Shown here: piece by piece, positions 1 to 9,304 of the stretch
Position numbering within the stretch: position 1 is the first letter of the stretch
Layout: every line of letters starts with the position of its first letter
NCBI GenBank assembly: GCA_009838645.1
Contig: VXRC01000002.1
Coordinates: 1 to 62,396 of the forward strand
Source of the DNA: Gemmatimonadota bacterium
GTDB lineage: Bacteria; JAAXHH01
Reading direction: 5' to 3'
Length of the DNA stretch: 62,396 bases
The notes under the pieces: generated by a model
Told to the model about the DNA's origin: nothing
The model's input: the letters and a program-made list of their open reading frames with translations, nothing else
Database searches by the model: none
Position numbers and translations under genes: made by a program

Positions 1-630
1 TCCAGATGATTAAGACCCTCTGGAACACCGATCCGCCCTACGACATCAACGGCCGTATCTGGCAGGTGCACGTGGGCCGGGAAGTCCGTGCCCGTGATCA
101 TGCGGGATTCGGCCGGGACCCGCATCGCGGGCCAGAAGGGCTATTCTCCCTTCAGCCACCACATGGTCGCCGCGAACGTGCTGGCGAACCACTGGGAGAC
201 CTACGCCTCCGGCGCACAATCCGCCGGACAGGAGCCGGACCGGCGCAAGTGGAAGATCTCCCGCAACATCTTCGTGGCGGACACGACGAAGGAAGCCCGC
301 GAGAAGGCACGGAACAGCTCGCTGGGCAAATGCCTGGAATACATCATGAAGCTCACGGACCTGGGACCGGGGCGGGCGTTCTGGAAACGGGACCTGGACA
401 TGCCCGACTCCGAATGCACCCTGGACTACATGATGGACGAGCAGGTCATCGCCGGCGATCCCGACGAGTGCGTGCGGCAACTGCACCGCATGATGGAGGA
501 GACGGGGGAGTTCGGCACATTCATCATGACCGCCCACGACTGGGACGACCGCGAGGCCTGGATCAACAGCCTGGAACTGTTCGCGAACGAAGTCATGCCG
601 AGGTTCAACCGGTCGCTGGGCTACGCCTGA
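1..630 (+). pseudogene. LLM-class flavin-dependent oxidoreductase, 5'-truncated and frameshifted
   Basis: This is the 3' part of a luciferase-like (LLM) monooxygenase, closely similar to the two genes that follow. Bases 6-74 in frame 3 encode a stretch with DPPYDINGRIWQ, matching DPPYRYDGRFWQ in the next gene. From about base 79 the match continues in frame 1 (PVIMRDSAGTRIAGQKG, then a full C-terminal domain ending MPRFNRSLGYA). By comparison with the paralogs about 20 codons between the two blocks are missing and the frame shifts, so no intact reading frame spans the junction. Either the gene is decayed or the assembly is wrong near the contig edge. A GTG at 88 could start a C-terminal fragment, but it would lack the barrel core. 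Confidence 0.75.
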
Positions 631-706
631 GCGCGCCGGGCGGATTTCGCAGGATCACGCGCGGAGCGGTGTCTATACATTGCGAGGGTTAGATTCAATG
701 CGCAGG

Positions 707-725
707 GTGTCTACACTGTAGATAC
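707..725 (+). promoter_or_regulatory. Putative operator, site 1 of a shared 19-bp motif
   Basis: The 19 bases GTGTCTACACTGTAGATAC lie 33 bp before the ATG of the next oxidoreductase gene. They contain the perfect dyad TCTACA-C-TGTAGA and match two other upstream sites (10889-10907 minus strand, 18453-18471) at most positions, giving the consensus GTGTMTACAMWKTRGATAC. A weaker half-like copy, GTGTCTATACAT, sits at 669-680. The dyad shape fits a GntR-type regulator; the identity of that regulator is inference. Confidence 0.5.
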
Positions 726-758
726 AACGAAGATCCAGCAACCTTGTCGGAGTCCAGT

Positions 759-1853
759 ATGAAATACGGCATGTTCATCATGCCTTTCCACGATCCGGAT
801 AAGGCGCCGGCCCAGTGCTACGACGAAGACCTCGAACTGGTGGTCCTGGCCGAGGAGATGGGCTTTTCCGAGTTCTGGATCGGCGAGCACCACACCCACC
901 AGTGGGAGAACATCGCCCTGCCCGAGGCCTTCATCGGCAAGGCCCTGGCTCTGACCGACACGATCCGGCTGGGTACGGCGCCCACCTGCCTGCCCTACCA
1001 TCACCCGGCCCACGTTGCCACGCGCCTGGCCTTCCTGGACCACCTGTCCCACGGCCGCCTGAACCTGTGCTTCGGTCCGGGCAGCGTCTATCCGGACATG
1101 GAGCTCTTCGGCATCCACGACCCGGCGGTGAACAGCGCCATGGCTGAAGAAGCCGCCGAGATCATTCTGCAACTCTGGCAGCAGGACCCGCCGTACCGGT
1201 ACGACGGACGGTTCTGGCAGATCGGACTGGAGCATTGGGTCGACCGGGAGTCGCGCCTCGGCATCCTCCAGAAACCTCTTCAGCGGCCCAATCCACCCAT
1301 CTGCGCACCGGCCATGAGCATGAACTCGGGCACCATGAAGCTCGCCGGACGGAAGGGGTGGGCGCCCATCAGCAGTAACCTGATCGCAGGCAACGTGGTG
1401 GCGGACAACTGGAAGGTCTACGAAAAGGCGGCCCTCGAGGCGGGCCGCACGCCCGACCGGGCCGACTGGCGCGTCTGCCGCAGCATCTACGTGGGGGACG
1501 ATCCGGAGGAGTCCAGGAGACGGGCCTGGACGAGTTACCTCGGGCGGTTCTTCGATTTCCTCGGCGGGGTGCTGGACAAGGGCGAGGGGCAGGGGCCCGG
1601 CCGCAAGTTCTTCAAGCGCGATCCAAACATGCCCGACGCGGAGTGCGACAGGGACTTCTTCCTGGGCGAACAGATCATCCACGGCGACGTGGACGAAGTG
1701 GTCCGGCGCCTCAACGGGTTGCTCGAGGAAACGGGCGAATTCGGCACGCTGATCCTCATGGCCTACGACTGGAACGACGCGGAGGACAAGGCCCGCTGGC
1801 TGCGCAGCACCGAGCTGTTCGTCAACGAAGTCATGCCGGCGCTGAACGACTGA
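759..1853 (+). CDS. LLM-class flavin-dependent oxidoreductase
   Basis: Predicted 364-aa luciferase-like monooxygenase, which would use reduced flavin (or F420) to oxidise a small organic substrate in the cytoplasm. The N-terminus MKYGMFIMPFHDP and the block EFWIGEHH (residues 38-45) are typical of the bacterial luciferase barrel, and the length is normal. I chose ATG 759 rather than the upstream TTG at 744 because the paralog at 1886 begins at the same alignment position and a CGGAG lies 6 bp upstream. It follows a frameshifted paralog and precedes an intact one 32 bp downstream, so it is probably co-transcribed with it. A dyad operator candidate lies just upstream. The substrate cannot be read from sequence. 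Confidence 0.9.
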   Translation: MKYGMFIMPFHDPDKAPAQCYDEDLELVVLAEEMGFSEFWIGEHHTHQWENIALPEAFIGKALALTDTIRLGTAPTCLPYHHPAHVATRLAFLDHLSHGRLNLCFGPGSVYPDMELFGIHDPAVNSAMAEEAAEIILQLWQQDPPYRYDGRFWQIGLEHWVDRESRLGILQKPLQRPNPPICAPAMSMNSGTMKLAGRKGWAPISSNLIAGNVVADNWKVYEKAALEAGRTPDRADWRVCRSIYVGDDPEESRRRAWTSYLGRFFDFLGGVLDKGEGQGPGRKFFKRDPNMPDAECDRDFFLGEQIIHGDVDEVVRRLNGLLEETGEFGTLILMAYDWNDAEDKARWLRSTELFVNEVMPALND

Positions 1854-1885
1854 GGCGGCGCTCACACTACAATGGAGATTATGAC

Positions 1886-2950
1886 ATGAACCACGGCATG
1901 TTCATCATGCCCTTCCACGACCCGGTGAAGCCGGCGGCGCAGTGCCACGACGAGGACCTTGAACTCATCGTGCGCTGCGAGGAACTGGGTTTCACCGAGT
2001 TCTGGATCGGCGAGCACCACACCATGAAGTACGAGAACATCGTCCTGCCCGAGGCCTTCATCGGCAAGGCCCTGGCCATGACCCAATCCATCCGCCTTGG
2101 CACCGCGCCGACCTGCCTGCCCTATCACCACCCCGCCCATGTGGCCAGCCGGCTGGCCTTCATGGATCAGCTCTCCCACGGGCGGCTCAACCTGTGCTTC
2201 GGCCCGGGCAGCGTAACGACGGACCTGGAGCTCTACAAGATCGATCCGAAGCTCAACAGCGCCATGGCCGCCGAGTCGGCGGAGATGATCCTGCAGATCT
2301 GGAGCCAGGACCCGCCCTATCACCTGAAGGGACGTTTCTGGGAGATCGACCTGGAAGAAAACGTGGACCGCGACACGCTGATCGGCTACATCCACAAGCC
2401 CCTGCAGCAGCCCCATCCGCCCATCTGCGCCCCCGGGATGAGCATGAATTCCTCCACCATGAAGCTGGCGGGCGAAAAGGGATGGTTTCCCATCAGCGCG
2501 AACATTTCCCCCGGTAACGTCGTGGCCGACAACTGGCGGGTGTACGAGCAGGCGGCCCTGGATGCCGGGCGGACACCCGACCGGAAGGACTGGCGCGTCT
2601 CCCGCAGCATCTTCCTCGCCGACAGCAAGGAGGAAGCGGCGCGGAAAGTGCGCAACAATTCCCTGGGACGGGGCTTCGAATACCTTGGCGGCCTCTTCGA
2701 CCAGGGCCTGGGGCGTAAGATGCTGAAGCGGGACCCGGACATGCCGGATTCGGAGTGCAACCTGGACTACCTGATGACGGAACAGATCATCCACGGCGAC
2801 GTGGACGAGGTCGTCCGGCGGCTGGACCTGGTGCGGGAGGAAACCGGCGACTTCGGCACGTTGATCCTCATGGGGTACGACTGGGACGACAAGGATTCCT
2901 GGCTTCGCAGCATGGACCTCTTCGTCCACGAAGTAATGCCGCGCATGTAA
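1886..2950 (+). CDS. LLM-class flavin-dependent oxidoreductase
   Basis: Predicted 354-aa luciferase-like monooxygenase, the third of the tandem set and strongly similar to its upstream neighbour along its length (MNHGMFIMPFHDP start, EFWIGEHH, LPYHHPAHVASRLAF, GRLNLCFGPGS, MSMNSSTMKLAGEKGW). GGAGA at 1874-1878 sits 7 bp before ATG 1886, which fixes the start; longer upstream extensions in this frame only read the neighbour's coding region. The repeated family points to local gene duplication with possible substrate divergence. The creatininase gene follows 36 bp later, consistent with one operon. Confidence 0.9.
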   Translation: MNHGMFIMPFHDPVKPAAQCHDEDLELIVRCEELGFTEFWIGEHHTMKYENIVLPEAFIGKALAMTQSIRLGTAPTCLPYHHPAHVASRLAFMDQLSHGRLNLCFGPGSVTTDLELYKIDPKLNSAMAAESAEMILQIWSQDPPYHLKGRFWEIDLEENVDRDTLIGYIHKPLQQPHPPICAPGMSMNSSTMKLAGEKGWFPISANISPGNVVADNWRVYEQAALDAGRTPDRKDWRVSRSIFLADSKEEAARKVRNNSLGRGFEYLGGLFDQGLGRKMLKRDPDMPDSECNLDYLMTEQIIHGDVDEVVRRLDLVREETGDFGTLILMGYDWDDKDSWLRSMDLFVHEVMPRM

Positions 2951-2986
2951 GACTGAGCACCACGCCGCACCGCCAAAGGAGCACAG

Positions 2987-3793
2987 ATGAAGGGCCCACG
3001 CCTCCCCTACCGCTACGATCACTACACCTGGGTCGAACTGAAGGAGAAAGTCGAGGAGCAGCCCGCCGTCATCCTGCCCGTCGGATCCACGGAGGACCAT
3101 GGCTACCACATGCCCCTGGACGTGGACACCTTCCTGGTGAGCAGCGTGTGCGACGGCGCCGCGAAGCTCATCGCGGACGAAGTGCTGATCCTGCCAGCCC
3201 TGCCCTACGGGTTCGAGGACCACCACATGGACTTTCCCGGGACGATCACCGTGCGGGACGACCACCTGCAGGACTTCGTCGTGGACATCACCCGGAGCGT
3301 GGCCCACCACGGATTCCGGAAGATCCTCATCGTCAACGGCCACGGTTCCAATGCCACTATCCTGGAGACGGCCTCGCGGCGGACGGTCATCGAGACGGAC
3401 GCCCACTGCGGGACGCTCAACTGGTGGAGCGTGGCCCAGTCGAAGCTTTGGGAGATCGGCGACTCCGAGCTCCAGTCCCACGCCGACGAGATCGAGACCT
3501 CGGTCTACCGCTACCTCAACGACGACGCGATCCAGATGGACAAGGCGGTGCGGGAGGTGAAGATCCCCGTGTCGAAGTACTACTGGCGCGGCTGGATCCG
3601 CGGCAAGGGCGCTTCGCCCCTGCGCATGATGGACCAGTGGTCACGGATCTCCGATTCCGGCGTCATCGGCGACGCCACCGTGGCCACCGTGGAGAAGGGC
3701 GAGGCACTCTACCGTGCGGCTTCCGAGGAACTGGCCGGCCTGATCCAGGAATTCCGCGCACTGCCCATCGAGCCCCGGGTGGACCGGCACTGA
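2987..3793 (+). CDS. Creatininase-family amidohydrolase
   Basis: Predicted 268-aa metal-dependent amidohydrolase of the creatinine amidohydrolase / MftE-like family. The family signature is visible as GSTEDHGYHMPLDVDT (residues 33-48), with E36, H38 and the Asp residues as likely metal ligands, and as IVNGHGSN (115-122) with H119. Length is typical. AAAGGAG lies just before ATG 2987. Members hydrolyse creatinine or related cyclic amides or formamides, and the real substrate here is unknown. Its place behind flavin monooxygenases suggests it opens an amide made or exposed by them; that is inference. Confidence 0.88.
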   Translation: MKGPRLPYRYDHYTWVELKEKVEEQPAVILPVGSTEDHGYHMPLDVDTFLVSSVCDGAAKLIADEVLILPALPYGFEDHHMDFPGTITVRDDHLQDFVVDITRSVAHHGFRKILIVNGHGSNATILETASRRTVIETDAHCGTLNWWSVAQSKLWEIGDSELQSHADEIETSVYRYLNDDAIQMDKAVREVKIPVSKYYWRGWIRGKGASPLRMMDQWSRISDSGVIGDATVATVEKGEALYRAASEELAGLIQEFRALPIEPRVDRH

Positions 3794-3823
3794 CGACTTG
3801 CCCAATCCCTGGAGTACCTTTTC

Positions 3824-5872
3824 ATGAACCGCGCCGCTCGCATAGCTGCACGCATCGCCTCGCGATTCGGGTTCGCCATCCTCCGGACGCTGAAGCGGCT
3901 GGCCCCGGATACCTGGATGAAGCGCTGCATCTATGCGGGACTGGTCCTGGCGGCCGGGGTCTTCCTGGTCCTGGGCACCTGGCAGGGTGTGGTCACCTGG
4001 CTCGGCTGGCCGGCCATCGCCCTCCTGGCCGCCGGCGTTTTCTACTACACGTGGAAGGCCTTTTCGTGGCTGCGGGACCATCTGCTGTGGAAAGTCCGGA
4101 ACCGTATCATCGTCGTTTTCCTCTTCGCCGGTATCGCGCCCCTGTGTATCGCCTCTTCGATCAGCATACTCGTCGGATGGCTCTGGATCGGGACCCTGGG
4201 TACCAACCTGGTCACCCGCCATATCGAAGAAACCGTCGACCGACTCGATCATATACCGGTCGATTTGCAACTGGCCCTGCTGAGGACGGCTTCGGAGAAC
4301 ATACCGTCTTACGCGGGGATCTTGGACGAGATCCTGCGGGACAATCAGGACCTTACCGGCCTGTCGATCAGCGTATTCGAGGATGGCCGCCCGGTGCTTG
4401 CTTCTGCCCCCTTCGATACGCCCGAACCCCTCCCGGACTGGCTGCTCCGGGAAGACCATTTCGCAGAAGTTGTATTCGACAGCCTGTCCGACGGCCTCTC
4501 CGCGCTGTCCTTTCGCGCCGGCACCGCGATCGATATCCGAGGACGGAACCTGTACGTCCTCTCCTACAAGCCGCTGGGGGAGGAATACCGGACCAAAATA
4601 TGGGAGGAACTGGGCACGCAAGTCGCGTTTCGGTCGGGGCCGGTCGATTTCGAAGAGGTCACTGTCTATGAGTCTCCGCCATCGGAAGTGGAAAGGTCCC
4701 GGTTGCCGCTCCTGGGAGCGCTTCACGTGCCGTGGGCCGCTACGTTCTCCGTCAAGTCCTGGAATTCGGGAGAGCAGACCGTGGCGATCCTGGGCCTGGA
4801 TCTCGATCCGGCACACATCTTCGAAGCTACCGTCACCGGAGACATGCTGCTGTCCGGTTTTCCTCCGCTGTTTTTCGTCGTCATCGTCCTGTGCGCGGTA
4901 TTCGTTTGCTTCGAACTGATCTCCTTCATGATCGGGCTGCTCGTCTCGCGGCGGATTACCACGGCGGTGCACGGGCTGTACGAGGGCACGGAAGCCATTC
5001 GCTCGGGCAGGACGGACTTCCGCGTGGAAGAAAAGGCGCGGGATCAGCTGGGTGAACTCGGTCGTTCCTTCAACACCATGGCGCAGAGCATCGAGATACT
5101 GATGGATGAAGAAAGAGAAAAGGAGCGCATCGAAACTGAACTGTCCATGGCCCGGGAGGTGCAGGCCCGTTTCATACCCAACGTACCGCCGCAGCGGGGC
5201 CCGCTTGAACTGGCCGGCGCCTGGATCCCCGCCCGTACGGTCAGCGGCGACTACTACGACTTCATCGAACACCGGGACCGGATGCTGGATATCGTGGTCG
5301 GCGACATCTCGGGCAAGGGCATATCGGCGGCGCTCATGATGGCCGGTCTGCAGGCGTCGCTGCGGTCCCAGGCGCTGGATCCCGCGCTGGAAGGAAGCCC
5401 GGACCGGCTGTCCAGGCTGATGTCCCGCCTCAACGTCTACCTGTGCCACAGCACGGCGCCGGATCGATTCGCCACGGTGTTCATCTGCAGCTACCACATG
5501 GAGACGTCCCGGCTCAACTACTGCTGCGCCGGGCACAATCCACCCCTGCTGCTGCGCAACGGCAGCGACAATGTCGCGTTGCTCGAAAGCGGCGGTTACC
5601 CGATCGGGTTGTTTCCTGAAGCGGAATACGAAGATTCCTCCGTCAGCGTCGATCCGGGGGATCTGTTCGCGGTCTACACCGACGGTATCACGGATGCGCT
5701 CAACCGGGAGGAAGAGGACTTCGGGGAAGCGCGTCTGCACCGGGTCCTTTCGCGGAACCGCGACCGGTCCAGCGAGGAGATCCTGGAGCGGATCCTCGCC
5801 TCCGTCCGCGACTTCTCGCTCGGTGTGGAACAGTTCGACGACCAGACCGCCGTCATCGGCCGCGTGCGCTGA
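3824..5872 (+). CDS. Membrane HAMP/SpoIIE-type PP2C serine phosphatase (RsbU-like)
   Basis: Predicted 682-aa sensor phosphatase. The N-terminus has about three hydrophobic segments (near residues 33-52, 55-75 and 93-120), followed by an extracytoplasmic sensor region, another membrane span near 348-375, a HAMP linker (EGTEAIRSGRTDFRVEEKARDQ), a short coiled coil and a SpoIIE/PP2C domain. The PP2C metal motifs are GDYYDF (about 468), VVGDISGKG (about 491) and YTDGITDA (about 618). Such proteins dephosphorylate anti-anti-sigma factors and so release an alternative sigma factor. No anti-sigma or STAS gene lies nearby, so its partner is elsewhere. It begins 30 bp after the creatininase gene with GGAG upstream. 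Confidence 0.88.
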   Translation: MNRAARIAARIASRFGFAILRTLKRLAPDTWMKRCIYAGLVLAAGVFLVLGTWQGVVTWLGWPAIALLAAGVFYYTWKAFSWLRDHLLWKVRNRIIVVFLFAGIAPLCIASSISILVGWLWIGTLGTNLVTRHIEETVDRLDHIPVDLQLALLRTASENIPSYAGILDEILRDNQDLTGLSISVFEDGRPVLASAPFDTPEPLPDWLLREDHFAEVVFDSLSDGLSALSFRAGTAIDIRGRNLYVLSYKPLGEEYRTKIWEELGTQVAFRSGPVDFEEVTVYESPPSEVERSRLPLLGALHVPWAATFSVKSWNSGEQTVAILGLDLDPAHIFEATVTGDMLLSGFPPLFFVVIVLCAVFVCFELISFMIGLLVSRRITTAVHGLYEGTEAIRSGRTDFRVEEKARDQLGELGRSFNTMAQSIEILMDEEREKERIETELSMAREVQARFIPNVPPQRGPLELAGAWIPARTVSGDYYDFIEHRDRMLDIVVGDISGKGISAALMMAGLQASLRSQALDPALEGSPDRLSRLMSRLNVYLCHSTAPDRFATVFICSYHMETSRLNYCCAGHNPPLLLRNGSDNVALLESGGYPIGLFPEAEYEDSSVSVDPGDLFAVYTDGITDALNREEEDFGEARLHRVLSRNRDRSSEEILERILASVRDFSLGVEQFDDQTAVIGRVR

Positions 5873-5912
5873 GTGCGTCGTCGACCTGTTTTAGCCGAAA
5901 CCGGGCTGCCGC

Positions 5913-5952
5913 GCGCCGCTACTCAACGCCGTGCGCCGCTACTCAACGCCGT
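5913..5952. repeat. 20-bp perfect tandem duplication at the end of a gene
   Basis: Two adjacent identical 20-base units (GCGCCGCTACTCAACGCCGT) occupy 5913-5932 and 5933-5952. The second copy contains the TAG stop of the minus-strand membrane gene, and the first lies just beyond it, giving a duplicate stop. It looks like a recent slippage duplication in the short gap between two convergent genes. Confidence 0.9.
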
Positions 5953-8437
5953 GCGGTGCCCCCCTTACCGCCGCGCACGCCGCGACGACATAGCAGGCCG
6001 CCGCCGCCGTTACCGTGAGCACGAATCCCCACTGCATGGCGAGGATCATGGCCAACGGCGAGGCCAGGACGGAAGCGCAGCCGTTAACGCCCCAGGCCCA
6101 GGGAACCAGCGCGGCGGACCGCGCCCCGAACCATCGCAGCCCCAGCGGGAAGGGCAGTCCCATGGCGAAGGCCAGGGGTGCGATGAGGACGAGCACCGCG
6201 GCGAGACGGATTCCCAACGGCCAGGCCCCTCCGAACAGCGCGAGGAGGATCAGGCCCGTGAACACGGGTATGGCCAGGACCGCCGGCATCATGGCCAGCC
6301 TGCCCAGTGAAACGCCGGGCAACTTGGCGATGCGATCCGCCGCCAGGCTTCCCAGGCCCGAGCAAAGCAGAAAGCCTCCCACGGTGGCCGCGCCGCCGAG
6401 CACGGGATCGCCCAGCAGGCGCTGGATGCCCGACAGAAAGGCGATTTCCAGCACCAGGTAGGCCAGCCCGATGGAAAGAAAGTACACCGCGGCGATCGAC
6501 CGTCCGGACGCCTTTCGGATGTCGGAGCGGAAAACGAAGGGCAGCAGTATCAGTACCAGTCCCGCGCACGTAACGATGACGGCGGTGGACAGAACGAATA
6601 TAAAAGCCAGTTCCGACCGCAGCAGCCACCCCGCTCCGTAGGTCCGCCGGAAATCGGGCAGGGCGCCAAGCTTTCCGAAATTGCCGAAGAAGGGGCGGTC
6701 GTCGGTGGCCGGCCGGACTTCGAAGGGCCATTCGTCGAAGAACCGGGCGGTTTCATTTCGGTCCCCGGACAACAGGCTACGCATCACGTGGTACAGGTAG
6801 TCCCCGTCTTGCCCCGGTGGTCCGGGGAGTTCGTCGGGACGGTTCAGTTCGCCGGCCGTTATCCCCTCGAAGTACACCGGGGTCAGGTTCCGCTCCGCGG
6901 CCAGGTCCCGCAGCCGGCGAATCTCCCCGACCCGCCAGGGTCTTGGCCGGACCATGGTGCAGACGCCCAGGAAATCCCGGACCATGGCGATGTGCGCGCC
7001 GGGGCGAGCGATCCCCGACTGTTCGAGAGCGGCAATGACCGTCGCCGCGATCTTCGCGTTGTCCCGGGGCGGCAGCTGTATCCCGCGGGACAGGTGGAGG
7101 ATGCCGTTGGGTGACAACCGCCGCAGGGCGGCCGCCATACCCTCCACTGTCATGAGATGATCCTGGTTCAGCCCTTCCAGGCCGCCCGCGGCCGCCGACC
7201 AGGATTCCATGCCCGCCAGCTGGATGAGATCGAAGGAACCCCGCGTCCCTTCGAGGAAGGCCCGGGATTCCACCGGATGGAGCGCGACGCCCGGCAGGCC
7301 GAACACCATGCCGCCTTCGTCCTCCAGGGGACCGGCCAGGAGGTCCGACAGCACCCGGTTAGGCTGCACGACGTCTACCGCGGCGGCGCCGTGCCGCCGG
7401 GCCAGCCAGATGTTGCCACCGCCGACCTCGTCCAGCAGCAGTACCCTGGAATTGGAAGGGACCAGTCCATAGGGCAGGGCCATGAGCGTGCCGTCCAGCG
7501 CCGCCGCCTGATCCGGCCGGTCGATGCGCAACAGGGAGCCGGCGCGGTGACCGTCCACGACGATCGACGCCATGGACGGCGGCACGCGCTCGTCGGTCAT
7601 GAAGGCCATGTCGTGGAAGGCATCGCTGCCGAACGCCTCCACGACCCCCGACGGACCGACGGCACGGGCCAGTTGCTCGGCCTGCCCGTCCGCCTCAAGG
7701 CGTTCCACATAGGCCAGGTACTTGTCGTCGTCTACGCGGATGGAAGGGGGATAAAACAACGCCAGCAACGCGCCGGCCAGCACGGCCAGCACGGCCAGCA
7801 CGGCCAGCACACTCGCGGAAACCGGTCCGGCGCTCCACGCCCGCCGGTCGCCGCGGTATGCCGCGGCCAGGACCACGGCCCCGGTCATGTAGCCCAGCCA
7901 TGCGGGTTCCACGAAGTACAGGCCGATGGTCACGCCGACCGCGCCGGACGCGCTGCCGATGAGGTTCGACGCGTAGACCGACGAAAGCCGTTCACCGGCG
8001 GACATCAGTGCCAGTCCGATGGCGGTGGCGCCCAGGGCGAAGGGGACGGTCAGCAGGGCCCAAAATACTGCCCACCAGGCCAACTGCCCGACGACCAGGC
8101 CGGGCAGGAAACGGCCGGTCACGGGCAGAAGCTGCGCGGCCTGGAGCATGAGGGGAATGGAGACGGCCGTGAGCAGGGCCAGTACCGGAAGGGCCGTATG
8201 CCGGTGCCGCAGGAGGTAACCGCGCCACAGCGACAGGATGGCGCCGCTCATGCCGAAGCCGAGGAGCGCGATGGTGATGACGAGGAAGGCGAAATGGTAC
8301 CAGCTCGCGTACTGCAGGACGCGTATGAGCCCGATTTCGAAGGCGATGACGCCGCAGGAAACCAGGCCGGCGGCCCGTACGAGATAACCTGCCGGAAAAT
8401 CCTCGGGCGTATCGGTGGTTTCGGTTCGCGACGTCAC
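5939..8437 (-). CDS. Multi-pass membrane protein with central spermidine-synthase-like domain
   Basis: Predicted 832-aa protein. The N-terminal third has many hydrophobic helices (for example CGVIAFEIGLIRVLQ and LLGFGMSGAILSLW). A soluble Rossmann-like middle part follows (VLLLDEVGGGNIWLARRHGA, later FDLIQLAGMES), and a second set of helices lies in the last third (SIGLAYLVLEIAFLSGIQRL). This arrangement matches fused membrane and spermidine-synthase-like proteins of unknown substrate. The start is GTG 8437, whose GTGA overlaps the TGA of the upstream pcm-like gene by 4 bases, indicating translational coupling; a longer in-frame extension would only re-read pcm. The acceptor-binding residues of true spermidine synthases are not evident, so aminopropyl transfer is not claimed. 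Confidence 0.78.
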   Translation of the reverse strand: MTSRTETTDTPEDFPAGYLVRAAGLVSCGVIAFEIGLIRVLQYASWYHFAFLVITIALLGFGMSGAILSLWRGYLLRHRHTALPVLALLTAVSIPLMLQAAQLLPVTGRFLPGLVVGQLAWWAVFWALLTVPFALGATAIGLALMSAGERLSSVYASNLIGSASGAVGVTIGLYFVEPAWLGYMTGAVVLAAAYRGDRRAWSAGPVSASVLAVLAVLAVLAGALLALFYPPSIRVDDDKYLAYVERLEADGQAEQLARAVGPSGVVEAFGSDAFHDMAFMTDERVPPSMASIVVDGHRAGSLLRIDRPDQAAALDGTLMALPYGLVPSNSRVLLLDEVGGGNIWLARRHGAAAVDVVQPNRVLSDLLAGPLEDEGGMVFGLPGVALHPVESRAFLEGTRGSFDLIQLAGMESWSAAAGGLEGLNQDHLMTVEGMAAALRRLSPNGILHLSRGIQLPPRDNAKIAATVIAALEQSGIARPGAHIAMVRDFLGVCTMVRPRPWRVGEIRRLRDLAAERNLTPVYFEGITAGELNRPDELPGPPGQDGDYLYHVMRSLLSGDRNETARFFDEWPFEVRPATDDRPFFGNFGKLGALPDFRRTYGAGWLLRSELAFIFVLSTAVIVTCAGLVLILLPFVFRSDIRKASGRSIAAVYFLSIGLAYLVLEIAFLSGIQRLLGDPVLGGAATVGGFLLCSGLGSLAADRIAKLPGVSLGRLAMMPAVLAIPVFTGLILLALFGGAWPLGIRLAAVLVLIAPLAFAMGLPFPLGLRWFGARSAALVPWAWGVNGCASVLASPLAMILAMQWGFVLTVTAAAACYVVAACAAVRGAPHGVE

Positions 8438-9288
8438 TGTTCGACCCGGCCGGTCATGGGCACGAAGCGAACGGGCATCACGGTGCGGGAGGTGCGCTCT
8501 CCTTCCGCCGTCTTGCGGACGACGACGAGCCGCTGCACACCCGTCATCTCGCCGATGGGGATGACGATCCGGCCGCCGGGCTTGAGCTGGGACCACAGGA
8601 GCGGCGGCAGATGCCCGGCCGCGCAGGTGACGATGATGGCGTCGTAGGGCCCCGCCTCCGGCCACCCGTAATAACCGTCTCCGTGGCGTGTCTGAACGGC
8701 GTCATACCCCTCCTCGGCGAGCAGTCCTCGGGCCCGGTCCAGCAACGGTTCGATGATCTCCATGGTATACACGTGGGGCGTAATGTGAGCGAGCACGGCG
8801 GCCTGGTAGCCCGATCCGGTGCCGATCTCCAGTACCTTTGAAGCCGGACCGATCTCGAGTAACTCGGTCATGTACGCCACGATGTAGGGCTGGGAGATGG
8901 TCTGCCCGAGGCCGATGGGCAAGGGCGTATCGTCGTAGGCGATGCGCCGTGTCTGCTCGTGGACGAACACGTGGCGAGGGGCGTCCATCATGGCCCGGAT
9001 TACGGCCTCGTCCGTGACCATGGGTGACTTGTCCAGGATCACCTCGACCATGCGTTCCCGCTCCCGCTGCCGCTCATGGACGGAGCGGGGCTGCGGCGGC
9101 GTCCAGGCCGTGTCGGCGGCGGCCAAGGTGGAGGCGGCCGCGGTGTTGGAGGTGGCGGCGACCTGTACGTCTCCGCGGCGGCCATCGGGATCCGCGGTCG
9201 ACGCCGAGGACTCCGGCTCAGCCGCACACGCCAATAGCATGTATCCGCAAAGCAGCGCTGAAGTCAATAGACTGATTGCACCTGGCAT
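8434..9288 (-). CDS. pcm: Protein-L-isoaspartate O-methyltransferase, predicted lipoprotein
   Basis: Predicted 284 aa. The catalytic part is clear: LGQTISQPYIVAYM (127-140) and the AdoMet loop VLEIGTGSGYQ (152-162), followed by the GDGYYGWP region, all typical of Pcm, which methylates isoaspartyl residues as a step in protein repair. Unusually, ATG 9288 gives a signal sequence with a lipobox, LLAC (Cys21), and an Ala/Ser-rich linker before the enzyme. GGAGG lies directly upstream; a longer start at 9339 would overlap the preceding gene's end. Export is inferred from the lipobox. AdoMet is not expected outside the cytoplasm, so the location is puzzling. Confidence 0.88.
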   Translation of the reverse strand: MPGAISLLTSALLCGYMLLACAAEPESSASTADPDGRRGDVQVAATSNTAAASTLAAADTAWTPPQPRSVHERQRERERMVEVILDKSPMVTDEAVIRAMMDAPRHVFVHEQTRRIAYDDTPLPIGLGQTISQPYIVAYMTELLEIGPASKVLEIGTGSGYQAAVLAHITPHVYTMEIIEPLLDRARGLLAEEGYDAVQTRHGDGYYGWPEAGPYDAIIVTCAAGHLPPLLWSQLKPGGRIVIPIGEMTGVQRLVVVRKTAEGERTSRTVMPVRFVPMTGRVEQ

Positions 9289-9304
9289 ATGCCTCCGTCC
9301 CCGT

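Noticed and set aside
3641-5740. Long open frame on the minus strand opposite the SpoIIE phosphatase
   Set aside because: Composition is Arg/Gln/Asp-rich without any family motif; it is a shadow of the clear plus-strand gene in high-GC DNA.
8653-8780. GTATAC-containing sequence near 8765 as a fourth operator
   Set aside because: It is inside the pcm coding region and lacks the second half of the motif.
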